DNA of 64,000 nucleotides from Myxococcales bacterium (GCA_003142855.1 PLNW01000087.1:1-64000), one strand, 5' to 3'; counted from the first letter of the stretch, positions 25,228 to 34,258 are shown. Numbers and translations are program-made. The notes: a model not told the origin generated them from the letters alone.

Positions 25228-25817
25228 ACGCGCGTCTGCCCTTGTTCGTGGACCTCGCTGGTCGTCGCGTGCTGGTGGTGGGCGGCGGCCGGGCCGCGGA
25301 ACGCAAGTTGCCCGTCTTGCTGGACGCGGGCGCAGTGGTCACCCTGATCGCGCCCAAGGTGCTCGAACCGGTGCGCCGCTTGTTGCACGCTTCGCCGCTC
25401 AGCCAACTACTGCGACGGCGCGCCAGCGTTCAGGACGTGACTACGAAGTACACGTTGCTCTTCCCGCTCAGCGACGATCCCGAGCTGAATCTGCGGCTCA
25501 GCGTCGCGGCCCGGGAGGCGAAGGTTTGGGTGGCAGGCTCCACTTCACCCGATGGCGCCGACTTTCACCTCGGCGCAGTGGTGGACCGAGGGCCGGTGCG
25601 GTTGGCGATCTCCACAGGCGGCGCCTCGCCTGCGTTGGCGAGTTTGCTCGCCGAGATCCTGCGCCAAATTCTGCCTGAGACACTGAATGGCGACACGACA
25701 GCGCTTCGCCTGGAACGACAGCGCCTTCGCACGGCCGTGGGCACGCCAGCTCGCCGGCACGCTTTGCTCACGCAGGCTGTGCAGTTCCTCGAAAACCATC
25801 CGTCAGAAAGCAACTGA
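25224..25817 (+). CDS. Precorrin-2 dehydrogenase (siroheme synthase N-domain, Met8p-like)
   Basis: A 197-residue protein with the NAD-binding start RRVLVVGGGRAAERKLPVLL and the region AISTGGASPALASLLAEILR typical of Met8/CysG-N. It oxidises precorrin-2 to sirohydrochlorin and may also chelate iron. In enterobacteria this domain is fused to the SUMT domain; here the two are separate genes overlapping by 4 bases. Confidence 0.92.
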   Translation: MNARLPLFVDLAGRRVLVVGGGRAAERKLPVLLDAGAVVTLIAPKVLEPVRRLLHASPLSQLLRRRASVQDVTTKYTLLFPLSDDPELNLRLSVAAREAKVWVAGSTSPDGADFHLGAVVDRGPVRLAISTGGASPALASLLAEILRQILPETLNGDTTALRLERQRLRTAVGTPARRHALLTQAVQFLENHPSESN

Positions 25818-25819
25818 AC

Positions 25820-28096
25820 GTGGAAACCGAAATGCTGCTTCGCCTCCCCGCGGGTGTGCGCCAGGACGTGGCTGGCTACGGCGCCGAGGTGGCGCGTTTC
25901 CAGCGTGGCGAGATCAACGCCGCTGCCTTTCGCGCTTTTCGCGTGCCCATGGGCGTGTACGAGCATCGCGAGGCAGGCCGCTTCATGGTGCGCGTGCGCC
26001 TGGGGGCTGGCCTGGCCTTGCCCCACCAGCTTGAGCGCATCGCCCGATTGGGCGGTCAGTACGGCAACGGCGTCTTGCACGTCACCACTCGCCAGGACAT
26101 CCAGATTCACGATCTGACGCTGGAATCCACCGTGGCCGTGCAAGCGAAGTTGTTGGAAGTCGGCCTCAGCGCGCGCGGCGGCGGCGGCAACACGGTTCGC
26201 AACGTCACTGCGTGCCCGCGTGCCTCGGTCTGCCCCAAGGCCGCATTCGACGTGGCCCCGCATGCCATCGCCACCGCCGAGTACCTGCTACAGAGCCCTC
26301 GCTCGTTCAGCCTGCCCCGCAAGTACAAGATCGCCTTCTCGGGCTGCAGCGACGACTGCGCCTTCGCGTCGGTGAACGATCTGGGCTTCTTCGCCCACGA
26401 GCGCGACGGCCGCCAGGGCTTCGCCGCCTATGCGGGTGGCGGGCTGGGACCACAGGCAGCCGCAGCGGTGCTGATCGAGGAATTCATCGAACCAGCGCAG
26501 ATCTTTCTGGTGGCCGAGGCCGTACAGCGTCTCTTCGATCGCCTGGGCGATCGCGCCAACAGGCACCAGGCTCGCCTACGCTATGTCCTGCGCAGGCTGG
26601 GCCGCGAGGCGTTTGTCGACGAGTACCGCAAGGAACGCGCCGCTGTGGAGCGCGAAGGTTTGGCCGAGGCTGTTCCTACGCTGCGACCGATTCCGGCGTC
26701 GTTCACCGGAACTCCCGGCGCAATCGACGCGCCGGTGCCTCGCGGATTTCTGGCTGAACGAGATCCAACACGCTTCACGCTGCACGTGCAGCTGCAGAAT
26801 GGACGAATTCCTGGAGCCGATCTCACCAAGGTCGCCCACATCGCACGCGATTTGGGCGCCGGCCTCGTAGCGGCGACCCAGCAGCAAGATTTGCTGGTTT
26901 TCGGCGTCCCAGCCGAGCACGTCGAAACAGCCCGCGCGACGCTCGCCGGGTTCGATATCCCTGCCACACCCCGAAAGCCAAAGATCGTAGCCTGCGCCGG
27001 CGCCTCCACCTGCAAGTTGGGCCTGTGTCTCTCCCCGGCCCTCGCCGATGCCCTGGAGCAACGCCTCGGTTCCGTCGACACCGCTGCGGGCCCCGAAGTC
27101 ATTCGCCTTAGCGGCTGCCCGAATGCTTGCGGCAATCACATCATCGCGGCTCTCGGCTTTGAAGGGCGCGCTCGACGACACAACGGCCGACTGATGCCGC
27201 TTTACGAAGTCCTGGCCGACGGACACCCTGAAGAAAACCACGTCAAGTTCGGCGAACGACTGGGCGCGGTTCCCGCCAGGCTGGTTCCCGAGCTCGTGGC
27301 CGAAATCTACGCCAAGGGTCTTGCCAGCGTCGAGGTGCTGCGACCCCTGGTTCAGCGTTTCGCCCAGGTGCCCGACCAGGTGCCCGAGGATTTCTACGTC
27401 GACGTGGGGGGCAGCGAGCCATTCTCGCTGGCCGGTCGCGGACCGGGTGAGTGCGGCGCCGGCGTTCTTGATGTGGTTCGTGTCGACCTTGAAGACGCGG
27501 CCGATGCCCTGGCCGAGGCTCAACGATCGGCAACTGGCCCTGGCCGCAGTTCCAATGTCCACCGCGCCATCACCGCAACCGCTCGCGCCTTGCTGCCGCT
27601 TTTTGGCATCGAAGCGCGCAAGGACCGCGAGGTGTCCGACGCGGTCTCGCAGCACCTGATCACGCCAGGATGGGTCGCGCAAGATACCGAACTACTGCTC
27701 GCCGCCGCCCTCGACTGGCGTCTCGGAGATCGGGAGAACCTGGACGACTTGCTGGAAAGAGCCCGCGCCTTTCACCAGCGGGTGCTCGACCTGTTCGCTT
27801 CCCTGGACGCCAATCTCCAGTTTCGTCTCGCCCCGATCGCCAAACCGGCGCCAGCGGCGACCCAGACGCCATTGGCCCCGGTCGCCGACCTCCGTGGCGT
27901 GGCCTGCCCGATAAATTTCGTGAAGGCCAAGATCGCACTGGAGAGAATCGCTGTGGGCGAGACGCTGGATGTGCTGCTCGACGGCGGCGCCCCGACCGAC
28001 AACGTGCCCGTCAGCTTCACCGAGCAGGGCCACCAGATTCTGTCCATCACGCCCGAGGGCCCGAGCTTCCGGGTCAGCGTCAAGCGAGCGAAGTAG
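25820..28096 (+). CDS. Sulfite/nitrite reductase hemoprotein fused to TusA-like domain
   Basis: A 758-residue fusion. Residues 1-550 form a duplicated sulfite/nitrite reductase fold. Both halves carry a complete CX5C...CX3C set that could bind siroheme-[4Fe-4S]: C132/C138/C176/C180 and C392/C398/C433/C437. In common assimilatory enzymes only one half does. Residues about 560-670 are helical and unassigned. Residues 685-758 are a TusA domain with C696 in RGVACPINFVKAK. The fusion suggests sulfide is passed directly to a sulfur-carrier cysteine; that is inference. GTG 25820 is two bases after the previous stop; an ATG at 25832 is an alternative start. Confidence 0.9.
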   Translation: METEMLLRLPAGVRQDVAGYGAEVARFQRGEINAAAFRAFRVPMGVYEHREAGRFMVRVRLGAGLALPHQLERIARLGGQYGNGVLHVTTRQDIQIHDLTLESTVAVQAKLLEVGLSARGGGGNTVRNVTACPRASVCPKAAFDVAPHAIATAEYLLQSPRSFSLPRKYKIAFSGCSDDCAFASVNDLGFFAHERDGRQGFAAYAGGGLGPQAAAAVLIEEFIEPAQIFLVAEAVQRLFDRLGDRANRHQARLRYVLRRLGREAFVDEYRKERAAVEREGLAEAVPTLRPIPASFTGTPGAIDAPVPRGFLAERDPTRFTLHVQLQNGRIPGADLTKVAHIARDLGAGLVAATQQQDLLVFGVPAEHVETARATLAGFDIPATPRKPKIVACAGASTCKLGLCLSPALADALEQRLGSVDTAAGPEVIRLSGCPNACGNHIIAALGFEGRARRHNGRLMPLYEVLADGHPEENHVKFGERLGAVPARLVPELVAEIYAKGLASVEVLRPLVQRFAQVPDQVPEDFYVDVGGSEPFSLAGRGPGECGAGVLDVVRVDLEDAADALAEAQRSATGPGRSSNVHRAITATARALLPLFGIEARKDREVSDAVSQHLITPGWVAQDTELLLAAALDWRLGDRENLDDLLERARAFHQRVLDLFASLDANLQFRLAPIAKPAPAATQTPLAPVADLRGVACPINFVKAKIALERIAVGETLDVLLDGGAPTDNVPVSFTEQGHQILSITPEGPSFRVSVKRAK

Positions 28097-28100
28097 CACA

Positions 28101-28225
28101 CCGGATTTCACCACAGAGAGCATCGAGAGCACGGAGACAGATCGGAAGGAAGGGTTCGGAACCGGACCTGGAACACTTTCCATCCGGCCTCCGTGGCCTC
28201 TGGGCCCTCTGTGGTGAGACTCCGG
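28101..28225 (+). repeat. Intergenic inverted repeat of the CACCACAGAG type
   Basis: The arms are 28101-28118 and 28207-28225. The perfect core TCACCACAGAG (28108-28118) pairs with CTCTGTGGTGA (28207-28217), and an inner CACGGAG (28130-28136) pairs with CTCCGTG (28189-28195). Similar dispersed intergenic palindromes are common in bacterial genomes. It lies just after the sulfite reductase stop and could act as a terminator-like structure. Confidence 0.6.
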
Positions 28226-28289
28226 ACCGCGCGGAAGCCCCCGCGTCAAAGGCGCGTTTCGCCGCTGTCTTGTGTGGCGAACATCGGTC

Positions 28290-28318
28290 TTGACAACAAA
28301 CGGCAGCCCCGTCAGACT
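28290..28318 (+). promoter_or_regulatory. Predicted promoter of the metY-metX-metW operon
   Basis: TTGACA (28290-28295) and CAGACT (28313-28318) are 17 bases apart. GTCTTGACAACA is identical to the block before the sulfate operon (17689-17700). In the leader, ACACG (28350-28354) and CGTGT (28361-28365) can form a small hairpin with the AAAGGA ribosome site in its loop. Confidence 0.45.
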
Positions 28319-28368
28319 CTCTTTAAGCAACCCAGCAAGCCCACCGTAGACACGAAAGGACGTGTTCC

Positions 28369-29661
28369 ATGAGCTCCAAACCCTACCGCTTCGAAACCCT
28401 GGCACTGCACGCGGGACAGGTTCCCGATGCCACCCTTTCCCGCGGAGTTCCCGTATACCGAACAAGCTCGTATCTGTTCAAGAACACGGAACACGCGGCC
28501 AACCTGTTCGCCCTCAAGGAGCTGGGCAACATCTATACGCGGCTGATGAACCCCACCACCGACATCCTTGAGCAAAGGATCACCCAGCTCGAGGGCGGTG
28601 CGGCCTCGGTGGCACTGGCCTCCGGCACCTCGGCCATCTTCTACTCCATCATCACCCTGGCCCAGGCCGGCGATGAGATCGTCTCGGCCAACAATCTTTA
28701 CGGCGGGACCTACACCCAGTTCGACGCCATCCTGCCGCAGTTCGGGATCACCACGCGCTTCGTGGACCCGAACGATCCGAAGAACTTCGAGAAGGCGATC
28801 ACGGACAAGACCCGCGCCATCTTCATCGAGACCATCGGCAACCCGGTGCTGGACTTCACCGACGTGGCTGCCGTGGCCGCCGTGGCGCACAAGCACGGCC
28901 TGCCGCTCATCGTGGACGCCACCTTCACCACGCCGTACCTGCTGCGCACCATCGAGCACGGAGCGGACATCGTCGTCAACTCGCTCACCAAGTGGCTGGG
29001 CGGGCACGGCGCGGGCATCGGCGGGATCGTCACCGACTCGGGCAAGTTCAACTGGAAGAACAACCCGCGCTTCCCGCTGCTCAACAATCCTGACCCCAAC
29101 TATCACGGCCTGAAGTGGGCACACGATCTGCCGGCCCCGCTGGCGCCCATCGCCTTCGCCCTGCGCGTGCGCACGGTTCCCCTGCGCAACCTGGGCGCGG
29201 CCATCTCGCCTGACAATTCTTGGATCTTCTTGCAGGGCGTGGAGACGCTGCCGGTGCGCGTGGCCCGTCACAGCGAGAACGCGCTCAAGGTGGCCGAGTT
29301 CCTCAAGAAGCATCCCAAGGTCGCCTGGGTCCGCTATCCGGGACTCAAAGAAGATCCGACCTACGCCACGGCCAGCCGCTATCTCAAGAACGGATTCGGC
29401 GGCATGGTGGTGTTCGGGGTCAAGGGCGGCTACGACACCGCGGTGAAGATCATCGACAACATCAAGCTGTTCTCGCACTTGGCCAACGTGGGCGACGCCA
29501 AGAGCCTGATCCTTCACCCGGCCAGCACGTCGCACTCGCAGCTGACCGAAGAACAACAGAAGAGCAGCGGACTCACCCGCGATCTCATCCGTCTGTCCGT
29601 CGGCCTCGAGCACATCGACGATATCACCGGCGCGCTGGAAGACGCCCTGGCCCTGACCTAG
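28369..29661 (+). CDS. metY: O-acetylhomoserine sulfhydrylase (second copy)
   Basis: A 430-residue PLP enzyme of the MetY type. It has YTRLMNPTTDILE, SGTSAIFYSIITLA, and the PLP lysine in NSLTKWLGGHGAG, plus the long middle insertion FPLLNNPDPNYHGLKW that separates MetY from cystathionine enzymes. It makes homocysteine from O-acetylhomoserine and sulfide (or bound sulfur). The next gene is metX, which makes its substrate. It differs considerably from the metY at 6038-7300. AAAGGA lies 9 bases before ATG 28369. Confidence 0.94.
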   Translation: MSSKPYRFETLALHAGQVPDATLSRGVPVYRTSSYLFKNTEHAANLFALKELGNIYTRLMNPTTDILEQRITQLEGGAASVALASGTSAIFYSIITLAQAGDEIVSANNLYGGTYTQFDAILPQFGITTRFVDPNDPKNFEKAITDKTRAIFIETIGNPVLDFTDVAAVAAVAHKHGLPLIVDATFTTPYLLRTIEHGADIVVNSLTKWLGGHGAGIGGIVTDSGKFNWKNNPRFPLLNNPDPNYHGLKWAHDLPAPLAPIAFALRVRTVPLRNLGAAISPDNSWIFLQGVETLPVRVARHSENALKVAEFLKKHPKVAWVRYPGLKEDPTYATASRYLKNGFGGMVVFGVKGGYDTAVKIIDNIKLFSHLANVGDAKSLILHPASTSHSQLTEEQQKSSGLTRDLIRLSVGLEHIDDITGALEDALALT

Positions 29662-29672
29662 CCGAAAGAGCG

Positions 29673-30926
29673 ATGGGGTCATCGAGCAGTGCTTGGGCAG
29701 AGGATCAGGTCGACACGGCCACTCCTTCGTTGCCGCCACCTGCATGCGGCGACGACGCCCCGGTGATTCCGATCGAGACCCCCGCCTCGGTCGGCTGGAC
29801 CGAGGCCAAGACCATTCGGCTGGTGACCGCCGAGTCTCCCCTGACTCTGGAACTCGGCGGCCGCCTGCGCCCCATCGATGTGGAGTACGAGACCTACGGC
29901 GTTCTGTCCACAGCGAAGGACAACGCGGTGCTGGTGGCGCATGCCCTGTCAGGAGATGCGCACGCCGCCGGCTGGGACAAGAACGCGGAGAGCACAGGGC
30001 GGCTTTGGCGCACGCGCAAGCCGGGCTGGTGGGAGGCGATCATCGGGCCAGGCAAAGCCATCGACACCAATCGCTACTTTGTCATCTGCCCCAACGTCCT
30101 GGGCAGCTGCTACGGCACGACCGGGCCTTCGTCTACTGACCCGGCGACTGGCAAACCCTATGGGCTGCGATTTCCCAAGGTCACGGTCGGCGACTGGGTT
30201 CAATTGCACGGACTGCTGCTTGATGCCCTCGGCATCGAGCGCGTGAGCGCGATAATCGGCGGCTCGCTGGGTGGTCAGCAGGCGTTGGAGATGGCCCTGC
30301 GTTTTCCCGAAAGGGTCGAGCGTGCCGTGGTGCTGGCTGCCAACGCCCGGCTGTCAGCGCAAGGGTTGGCTTTCAACGCCGTGGGCCGCTACTGCATCCT
30401 CAACGATCCAAGGTTCGCTGGCGGCGACTACTACGGCCAGGAGCCACCGGCCGCTGGCCTGGCGGCGGCGCGCATGCTGGCGCATATCACCTATCTTTCC
30501 GACGAAGGGATGCATCGGAAGTTCGGCCGCCGGTTGCAGGGTGACCGGCCGGTTCCCGACGGCGGGTTCGGCATCGAGTTCGCGGTGGAGAGCTATCTGG
30601 ACTACCAGGGGCGCAGCTTTGTCGAACGCTTCGACGCCAATAGCTACCTCTTCATCTCGCGTGCCATGGACTACTATGATGCCTCGGTTTGGGGCAGCGG
30701 CGATCTGACCGAAGCCTGCCGGAGGATCAAGGCGCGCGTGCTCATCGTTTCTTTCGATTCGGACTGGCTGTATCCGCCCGCGGCCTGCCGCGAGTTGGCC
30801 CTGGCGCTCGTCAAGACCGGCAAGCAGGCCAGCTATGCCAGAGTGTCCTCGCCCTACGGTCACGACTCCTTTCTCGTCGAGTCCCGGACGGTGGGGCGCC
30901 TGGTGAACAGCTTCCTCTCGCACTAG
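29673..30926 (+). CDS. metX: Homoserine O-acetyltransferase
   Basis: A 417-residue alpha/beta-hydrolase-fold enzyme acetylating homoserine. The nucleophile serine is in GGSLGGQQALEMA, the aspartate in SFDSDWLYPP and the histidine in YGHDSFLVE. NVLGSCYGTTGPSS is typical of MetX. The N-terminus has about 40 extra variable residues before the core (KTIRLVTAESPLTLELGG). ATG 29673 follows the metY stop by 11 bases with a GAAAGAG ribosome site. Confidence 0.93.
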   Translation: MGSSSSAWAEDQVDTATPSLPPPACGDDAPVIPIETPASVGWTEAKTIRLVTAESPLTLELGGRLRPIDVEYETYGVLSTAKDNAVLVAHALSGDAHAAGWDKNAESTGRLWRTRKPGWWEAIIGPGKAIDTNRYFVICPNVLGSCYGTTGPSSTDPATGKPYGLRFPKVTVGDWVQLHGLLLDALGIERVSAIIGGSLGGQQALEMALRFPERVERAVVLAANARLSAQGLAFNAVGRYCILNDPRFAGGDYYGQEPPAAGLAAARMLAHITYLSDEGMHRKFGRRLQGDRPVPDGGFGIEFAVESYLDYQGRSFVERFDANSYLFISRAMDYYDASVWGSGDLTEACRRIKARVLIVSFDSDWLYPPAACRELALALVKTGKQASYARVSSPYGHDSFLVESRTVGRLVNSFLSH

Positions 30927-30932
30927 AAGCCC

Positions 30933-31676
30933 ATGACCCACGCACAGGATCCTCGCATCGATCCCTCCCTGGTGGCCAGGCGAGACGTCGAGCGCCTGCC
31001 GGCTGGGCTTTTTGAATGGCGCATTGCCGAGGTGGCTTCCATCCAGGCTTCTCGGCACGCTCGCGAAAGTTCCCCTCCGGCGGCCAATCCCCGCTGGCAG
31101 GACGACATCATCACCCGCGAGATTCAGCCGGGCGCCCGCGTGCTGGACCTGGGCTGCGGCGACGGACAATTGCTGGAGCGGTTGCAGCGCGAGCGCCAGG
31201 TTCGCGGCCAGGGCGTGGAGATTGATGCGAAGGCAGCTCTCGGCGCCACAGAGCGCGGGGTGCCGGTCTTGCAGGCTGATCTGAGCGAGGGGCTGAGTTG
31301 GTTTCCCGATGGCAGCTTCGACGTGGTCGTGCTGGAAGAGACTCTGCAAACCCTGCCCAATCCCTGGCTGATGCTGGGTGAGATGTTGCGGGTCGGACGC
31401 AAGGGTATCGTTTCGTTCCCCAATTTCGCCCATTGGCGGGTCATTGTCGATCTGGTCGCCCATGGCCGCATGCCAGTCACCCCACGCCTGCCCTATCACT
31501 GGTACGATTCGGACAACATCCACCCGTTCACTCTGCAGGACTTCCTGGATTGGGTCGACACCTCGAATGTCCGCATCGTAGCTGGTCATAGTCTTTCGGA
31601 AGGTTCTGTTCGCCCCCTTCGCCCGGAGGACAACCTCCATGCGGAAGAAGTTCTTGTCGTCGTCGAAAGGAGATAG
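30933..31676 (+). CDS. metW: MetW-like methyltransferase-fold protein
   Basis: A 247-residue protein. The conserved MetW core runs from about residue 55 ([23 protein letters not shown]) through [31 protein letters not shown] and [12 protein letters not shown]. The first 55 residues are an N-terminal extension not seen in typical MetW. MetW partners MetX in many proteobacteria and supports homoserine acetylation. It sits 6 bases after metX. Confidence 0.9.
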   Translation: MTHAQDPRIDPSLVARRDVERLPAGLFEWRIAEVASIQASRHARESSPPAANPRWQDDIITREIQPGARVLDLGCGDGQLLERLQRERQVRGQGVEIDAKAALGATERGVPVLQADLSEGLSWFPDGSFDVVVLEETLQTLPNPWLMLGEMLRVGRKGIVSFPNFAHWRVIVDLVAHGRMPVTPRLPYHWYDSDNIHPFTLQDFLDWVDTSNVRIVAGHSLSEGSVRPLRPEDNLHAEEVLVVVERR

Positions 31677-31680
31677 CCCC

Positions 31681-32637
31681 ATGCCCGCATTCTTTGCTGA
31701 CAACTCCCTGTCCATCGGCCGAAGCCCCCTCATCAAGCTGAACCGCCTGGCCGCTGGCACCAAAGCCACCGTGCTGGCCAAGATCGAAGGCCGCAACCCT
31801 GCCTACTCGGTCAAAGACCGCATTGGCCTGGCCATGATCCGTGACGCCGAGGAGCGCGGTGTGCTCAAGCCCGGCAAGGAGATCATCGAGCCCACCAGCG
31901 GCAACACTGGCATCGCGTTGGCTTTCGTGGCTGCAGCACGCGGCTACAAACTGACCCTGACCATGCCCGAGACCATGAGCCTGGAGCGACGGCGCGTGCT
32001 GGCCGCCTTTGGCGCCAACCTGGTGCTGACCCCTGGCGCCGAGGGCATGCCGGGGGCCATCCGTCGCGCCGAGGCCACTGCAGCCGCCGAGCCTGATCGC
32101 TACTTCCTGCCCCAGCAATTCAAGAACCCCGCCAATCCACTGATTCACGAACAGACCACCGGCCCCGAGATCTGGAACGACACCGACGGAGCCGTCGACG
32201 TTCTGGTCTCGGGCGTGGGTACCGGCGGCACCATCACTGGCGTCTCCCGCTACATCAAGAAGACCAAGAAGAAGGCCATCACCTCGGTGGCCGTCGAACC
32301 CGCCAAGAGCCCCATTCTTACGCAGTTCCGCAGCGGCCAACCGCTCAAGCCCGGGCCGCACAAGATCCAGGGTATCGGTGCCGGCTTCGTACCCGACACG
32401 CTGGATCTGACCGTCGTGGATCGGATCGAGCAATCCACCGACGAGGAAGCCATCGAAACCGCCCGCCGTCTAACTCGCGAGGAGGGCATCCTGAGCGGTA
32501 TCTCGAGCGGCGCCGCCACCAGCGTGGCCCTGCGCCTGGCCAAGCTGGACGAATTCGCAGGCAAGACCATCGTGGTGGTGCTGCCTGATTCCGGCGAGCG
32601 CTACATCTCCACCGTGCTGTTTGAAGGCATCGGGTAG
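31681..32637 (+). CDS. cysK: Cysteine synthase (second copy)
   Basis: A 318-residue O-acetylserine sulfhydrylase. It has the PLP lysine in [35 protein letters not shown] and [15 protein letters not shown]. The C-terminus [15 protein letters not shown] is the classic CysK ending. AGGAGA precedes ATG 31681, which lies 4 bases after the metW stop. Together with the next gene (serine acetyltransferase) it could form the cysteine synthase complex, as the acetyltransferase ends in isoleucine. Confidence 0.94.
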   Translation: MPAFFADNSLSIGRSPLIKLNRLAAGTKATVLAKIEGRNPAYSVKDRIGLAMIRDAEERGVLKPGKEIIEPTSGNTGIALAFVAAARGYKLTLTMPETMSLERRRVLAAFGANLVLTPGAEGMPGAIRRAEATAAAEPDRYFLPQQFKNPANPLIHEQTTGPEIWNDTDGAVDVLVSGVGTGGTITGVSRYIKKTKKKAITSVAVEPAKSPILTQFRSGQPLKPGPHKIQGIGAGFVPDTLDLTVVDRIEQSTDEEAIETARRLTREEGILSGISSGAATSVALRLAKLDEFAGKTIVVVLPDSGERYISTVLFEGIG

Positions 32638-32648
32638 ACGGCGACATC

Positions 32649-33563
32649 GTGGAGAACACGGAACTGACTGACCACCTGCTGGATTCCTATAGCTCGGTTG
32701 GTGGCATCAACCACCTGGACGGCAAGAACCTGCCGTCCAGGCAGGCCATCGGGCGCATCACGAGCGATCTTTTGCGCCTCCTGTTTCCTGGATTCTTCGA
32801 CGAGACAGCCATCGCCACCGCAGCGAGTCGCTCAGTCACCTCGGAGTTGCTTGACGAGGTCGCCAGCCGGCTTGCCCGCGAAATAGGACGTAGCCTGGAA
32901 TATGCGCGCCCGCCCGAACTGCCCGACAAGGACCTAGGCGCCGTCGCACGCAGGCTGGCGTTGGAGTTCCTCGCCAGTCTGCCCCGCGTACGCGAGCTTC
33001 TGGCAACGGACGTGGAGGCCGCGTACAACGGCGATCCGGCTGCGCTGAGCAAGGACGAGGTCATCGTGGCCTACCCATTTGTGGAAGCCATCGCTGCGCA
33101 GCGCTTGGCGCATGAACTGTACCTGCACGGCATCGCGCTAATCCCGCGCATGATGACCGAATGGGCGCACGCCCGCTCGGGCATGGACCTTCACCCGGGC
33201 GCGCACATCGGTACCCACTTCTTCGTCGACCACTGCACCGGCACCGTGGTGGGCGAAACCGCCGTCATCGGCAGTCATGTGAAGATGTACCAGGGCGTGG
33301 GCCTGGTGGCGCGCTCCCTGGCCGCTGGGCAGCAACTACGCGGCAAGAAGCGCCATCCCACCGTCGAGGACGACGTCACGATCTATGCTGGCGCCACAAT
33401 CGTGGGCGGCGACACCGTGGTGGGTGCGGGCAGCACCATCGGCGCCAACGCCTTTCTCACGCACAGCGTGCCCCCGCGCTCCTTGGTGCTGGCCGATGAT
33501 GTGAAGGTCAAGGTGTTGTCCAAAGAAACCCAGCAATCGCCGACTCCAAACTGGGAGATTTGA
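32649..33563 (+). CDS. cysE: Serine O-acetyltransferase (second copy)
   Basis: A 304-residue acetyltransferase with the same two-domain layout as the copy at 8000-8974. The hexapeptide beta-helix contains HARSGMDLHPGAHIGTHFFV, HCTGTVVGETAVIG and KKRHPTVEDDVTIYAGA. The C-terminus ends NWEI; a terminal Ile is the residue that docks into CysK. GTG 32649 is the start, 11 bases after the cysK stop. It is the last gene of the metY-metX-metW-cysK-cysE run. Confidence 0.93.
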   Translation: MENTELTDHLLDSYSSVGGINHLDGKNLPSRQAIGRITSDLLRLLFPGFFDETAIATAASRSVTSELLDEVASRLAREIGRSLEYARPPELPDKDLGAVARRLALEFLASLPRVRELLATDVEAAYNGDPAALSKDEVIVAYPFVEAIAAQRLAHELYLHGIALIPRMMTEWAHARSGMDLHPGAHIGTHFFVDHCTGTVVGETAVIGSHVKMYQGVGLVARSLAAGQQLRGKKRHPTVEDDVTIYAGATIVGGDTVVGAGSTIGANAFLTHSVPPRSLVLADDVKVKVLSKETQQSPTPNWEI

Positions 33564-33583
33564 GAAGGGCTTCTTCGCGCGTT

Positions 33584-34126
33584 TTACCTCCGGTATTGCG
33601 GCCACGCCTGGATGGCGGGCTGGGATACCGCAGCGTCGAGCACCGCCGCTTCGGTCAAGGCTTCCTCCACGAATCCGGACGCCTCCAGCACGCGGATGCC
33701 GCGGGCCTCGATCAGCAGTCGCTGAGGCCTCGTGATCCGAGACAGCACCAGCGTCTTGCAACCACGCACAGTGTGAAGAATCACGCGCAGGTGCTCAATC
33801 TGCCAGCCCGGTCTGGAGAAATCGGTTGGCCGCACCTCGATGCGGCGCTTTTCGACCAAGTGCAAGCGCCCTTCGGCTGCATTGAACACCAGGACCCACG
33901 CCGGCACATTGGGGGTCAAGGGCGAGGTCTGGCCGTCACGACTGACCACCGCCACCAGAGGCTGGGCGTCGCCTGCCGACAAACTCGGTCTTCCGTCTGA
34001 GTGGCTGCTCGCAGTAGCGCCTGCCAGACCCGCCTGGCAGGCTCCAGAGAGATTCCCCGGCCGTCTCACCGCCCATGCTGCCCTTTTCACATTGGCGTCT
34101 CTCGCGATATCCGCGCTGTCTTGCAT
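33584..34126 (-). CDS. NifX/NifB-type (dinitrogenase iron-molybdenum cofactor fold) protein
   Basis: A protein of about 180 residues. Its C-terminal 115 residues resemble the NifX/NafY cofactor-binding domain: LVAVVSRDGQTSPLTPNVPAW, FNAAEGRLHLVEKRRI, then a histidine (EHLRVILHTVRGCKTLVLS) and LLIEARGIRVLEA. Family members bind metal clusters. The N-terminal 60 residues are not recognisable. ATG 34126 follows a TTGCGC/AGAATA promoter-like pair; an ATG at 34171 is also in frame. No nitrogenase genes are in the window, so the metal or cluster it handles is unknown. Confidence 0.6.
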   Translation of the reverse strand: MQDSADIARDANVKRAAWAVRRPGNLSGACQAGLAGATASSHSDGRPSLSAGDAQPLVAVVSRDGQTSPLTPNVPAWVLVFNAAEGRLHLVEKRRIEVRPTDFSRPGWQIEHLRVILHTVRGCKTLVLSRITRPQRLLIEARGIRVLEASGFVEEALTEAAVLDAAVSQPAIQAWPQYRR

Positions 34127-34245
34127 GTGGCCTATTCTGTCCCGTTCTCCAGACAGCGCAAGATAAATCATATGGCCGGTTGGCGCCGGCGGTCCTCGCG
34201 CGCAACTCGCCCGCCGATCCGCCTCGACGGCGCCGCTACTGTTGT

Positions 34246-34251
34246 TATACT
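34246..34251 (+). promoter_or_regulatory. -10 hexamer of the DUF4395 gene
   Basis: TATACT lies 7 bases before ATG 34259 with no ribosome site between, so a leaderless transcript is likely. The -35 region is weak (around 34223). Confidence 0.45.
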
Positions 34252-34258
34252 AGACTCC

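Noticed and set aside
28325-28368. SAM riboswitch upstream of metY
   Set aside because: The leader predicted from the promoter is about 45 nt and lacks the SAM-I or SAM-II core; only a small hairpin is visible.
28312-29745. A 477-codon minus-strand open frame opposite metY
   Set aside because: It mirrors the metY coding frame and has no recognisable domain, so it is a shadow frame.
30354-31796. A 480-codon minus-strand open frame opposite metX and metW
   Set aside because: It covers two clear enzyme genes on the other strand and shows no protein family features.
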